From: an uncultured Clostridia bacterium | Lineage (GTDB): Bacteria; Bacillota; Clostridia; Christensenellales; UBA1242 | Direction of reading: 5' to 3' | Length of the DNA: 64,000 bases | Assembly: GCA_934746515.1 (NCBI GenBank) | Contig: CAKVFH010000004.1 | Span: 1 to 64,000 of the forward strand | Part shown: positions 62,693 to 64,000 of the stretch, one piece after another | Numbering within the stretch: position 1 is the first letter of the stretch | Layout of the letters: each line of letters opens with the position of its first letter | Made by a program: the position numbers and the translations under genes | Notes under the pieces: model-generated | The model's input: the letters and a program-made list of their open reading frames with translations, nothing else | Told to the model about the DNA's origin: nothing | The model's database searches: none

Positions 62693-62999
62693 ATTTCCTT
62701 CCTTAATCCGCAATATTATATTTTTCTATCCTTGTTTTGTCAAGTCGTTATTTTGTTTAATGGAATTACTTTTAAAAATAGTTAAACTTATTCTGATTGA
62801 GCTTAAATGTAACAAAATGCAAAATATTGATAAAAATATACAAGATAAAAACGCAAAATTTATTTTGTTTAATTTTTAACTAAAATGTATAATTTTTATT
62901 AAAAAACACAATTTGATACATTTTTAAATAAAATTCGTTGTATTTTTGATGAAATTATTTAATTTTGTGTGAAAAATTAAAAGTTCACCTAAATTTGAT
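62693..62999. other. Intergenic region upstream of the metal permease
   Basis: About 300 AT-rich bases contain the perfect promoter at 62715-62743. Its leader is too short (about 16 nt) for a riboswitch. Left of it I see no gene or clear terminator. Confidence 0.5.
62715..62743 (-). promoter_or_regulatory. Perfect consensus promoter of the metal permease gene
   Basis: TTGACA (62738-62743), 17 nt, TATAAT (62715-62720) on the minus strand, 22 nt before the ATG with AAGGAAGG between. Confidence 0.85.
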
Positions 63000-63758
63000 T
63001 TATTTTTTCTTTTGTTTGTTTTTTTCGTGTTCAAGATAAGATTTTTCCATTTCATCGTGGAGATAGGTTACAATTCTTGTTTTTTCTTCATTAGGGTCGT
63101 TGTCTGGATTGTAGACGATTGGTTTTTCAATATACATTGTCTTTTTCTTTTTTGAAGTAAACACAGGATAAAAAGAAATCTTTTTGCCGGTCTTTTGATA
63201 GTAATATTTTCCGATATACTCAAAACCGCTCATGAATTCGCCAACACCTTCTTTAACCGAGCAATGCTCTGGCCAGATGAAAAGGGCAGTTCCTTTGTTT
63301 AATATTTCAGTTGATTTTTGCATTGTTTTAATGTTTGCTCGTGGATTGTCTCTTGAAACAGGAACTGGTCTAGCAAATCTGATTATGAACAATATCAGTC
63401 TTTTTGCAATTTTGATTAAGAACACCTTAAACCATTTTGGAATCCATTTATAATTGTTGTAAAATCCGATACTTGCTTGTTGCTCAACGGTTTCAGGGCT
63501 GCACATTTTGTCTATAACCCATGGTCTAAACTTGAATGGAAATCTCAAAAACACAACGACTGGCCCGTAAATTTCATAGTGGTTTGAAACAAACACTCTC
63601 GCTTCGTCGTCTTTGTTGACATTTTTCTTACCTTTTGTAAAGCACCAAATAAATGGTTGGACGGCTAAAAATGTAATGCCAAACAGAACACTGAGTATTA
63701 TAAATTCTATGCACTCAAGAATAAATATAATTGCTTTTAAAAAAAAATTTTTTTTCAT
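63000..63758 (-). CDS. Divergent PlsC-like acyltransferase
   Basis: This 252-residue protein has an N-terminal membrane helix (about 8-35) and the general layout of 1-acylglycerol-3-phosphate acyltransferases. The usual catalytic H-x4-D is changed. The sequence reads VSNHYEIYGP (residues about 52-61), with Gly at the Asp position. The FPEG motif is FIWPEHCS. It may be a variant acyltransferase or have lost activity. A lysine-rich C-terminal tail ends the protein. AAGGTG before the ATG supports the start. Confidence 0.7.
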   Translation of the reverse strand: MKKNFFLKAIIFILECIEFIILSVLFGITFLAVQPFIWCFTKGKKNVNKDDEARVFVSNHYEIYGPVVVFLRFPFKFRPWVIDKMCSPETVEQQASIGFYNNYKWIPKWFKVFLIKIAKRLILFIIRFARPVPVSRDNPRANIKTMQKSTEILNKGTALFIWPEHCSVKEGVGEFMSGFEYIGKYYYQKTGKKISFYPVFTSKKKKTMYIEKPIVYNPDNDPNEEKTRIVTYLHDEMEKSYLEHEKNKQKKK

Positions 63759-63809
63759 ATTTTCACCTTGGTTTATATGATAAATTATTTAGTATTATTT
63801 GTCTAGCAA

Positions 63810-63842
63810 AAACAGACAATACCAAATTGATATTGTCTGTTT
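63810..63842 (-). terminator. Terminator of the gene at the right edge
   Basis: AAACAGACAATA and TATTGTCTGTTT form a 12-bp stem. T residues follow on the minus strand. Confidence 0.8.
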
Positions 63843-63845
63843 AGT

Positions 63846-64000
63846 TTAGTTTTTATCATCAAAGCGGTCAGGTGAGTTTTCAGTGTCAGCGATTGAGTTT
63901 TTGCCATTAGAATTGATTTCATTTTCTTCTTGATTTGGCTCATTTAAGTTGTCTAAATTAAAATTTTCATCACGCGCGCTTGTGAAACCTTCTTTTTCCA
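63846..64000 (-). CDS. C-terminal end of an acidic protein (continues past window)
   Basis: The last 51 codons of a minus-strand gene enter from the right edge and stop with TAA at 63846. The visible tail is Asn/Glu/Asp-rich (NLDNLNEPNQEENEIN) and looks disordered, so the product cannot be named. A perfect 12-bp terminator follows directly, which supports a real gene end. Confidence 0.6.
   Translation of the reverse strand, partial: EKEGFTSARDENFNLDNLNEPNQEENEINSNGKNSIADTENSPDRFDDKN

Overview
The window is a contiguous chromosomal stretch of an AT-rich (roughly one third G+C by eye), standard-code, Gram-positive bacterium of the Clostridia/Bacillota type. The supporting genes are a SpoIIE-type sporulation phosphatase beside tilS, an LtaS-type lipoteichoic acid synthase next to a diacylglycerol kinase, lipoproteins with lipoboxes, rubrerythrin, NfnAB-type electron-bifurcating subunits, and strong AGGAG ribosome sites. 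I cannot name the genus. TAA, TAG and TGA all end genes here. I see no insertion sequence, CRISPR array or rRNA. One tRNA gene (Arg, anticodon ACG) is present.

Layout. 1-4.7 kb: a partial VanZ-like gene, tyrS with a tiny leader peptide ORF, tRNA-Arg, a G+C-richer island ending in a perfect terminator that looks like an unrecognised structured RNA, and two lipoproteins. 5-17.5 kb: a tandem pair of alpha/beta-hydrolase-like proteins, a DUF4186 protein, AlkD-like and TtcA-like proteins, a YjzC-like peptide, divergent lysC/asd, then spoIIE-tilS followed by a 35-residue membrane peptide coupled to a membrane-anchored protein. 17.6-32.6 kb: a Ca-type P-ATPase, RadC, a heterodimeric ABC exporter, a zinc-ribbon membrane protein, an MBL hydrolase with IspH, a Rel-family (p)ppGpp synthetase and GpsA. 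32.7-41.7 kb: a tightly overlapping gene chain that starts with an RF1-derived protein lacking the codon-reading loop, continues through a UvrD-like helicase, a coiled-coil protein, a membrane/beta-repeat surface protein and a small membrane protein, and runs into HAD phosphatases and rubrerythrin. 41.9-51.2 kb: thymidylate kinase, a membrane-anchored transglycosylase-like protein, a second P-ATPase, a transglutaminase-like protein and a two-gene phage-tail-derived unit. 51.6-58.1 kb: CofE-like ligase, NfnA, NfnB and a fused MacB-type ABC transporter. 58.3-64 kb (all minus strand): a small protein, LtaS, DagK, a His-rich metal/metalloid permease, a divergent PlsC-like acyltransferase and a partial acidic protein.

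Two things stand out. First, the 32.7-39.8 kb operon: a class-I release factor that keeps GGQ but has lost the P-x-T anticodon loop, translationally coupled to a helicase and to membrane/surface genes. This is the best candidate for an undescribed system, perhaps ribosome rescue tied to a helicase, but that function is inference. Second, about eight genes have no Shine-Dalgarno sequence and instead carry a -10 box 5-8 nt before the ATG, so they are probably transcribed as leaderless mRNAs. Genes with Shine-Dalgarno sites are interspersed among them.
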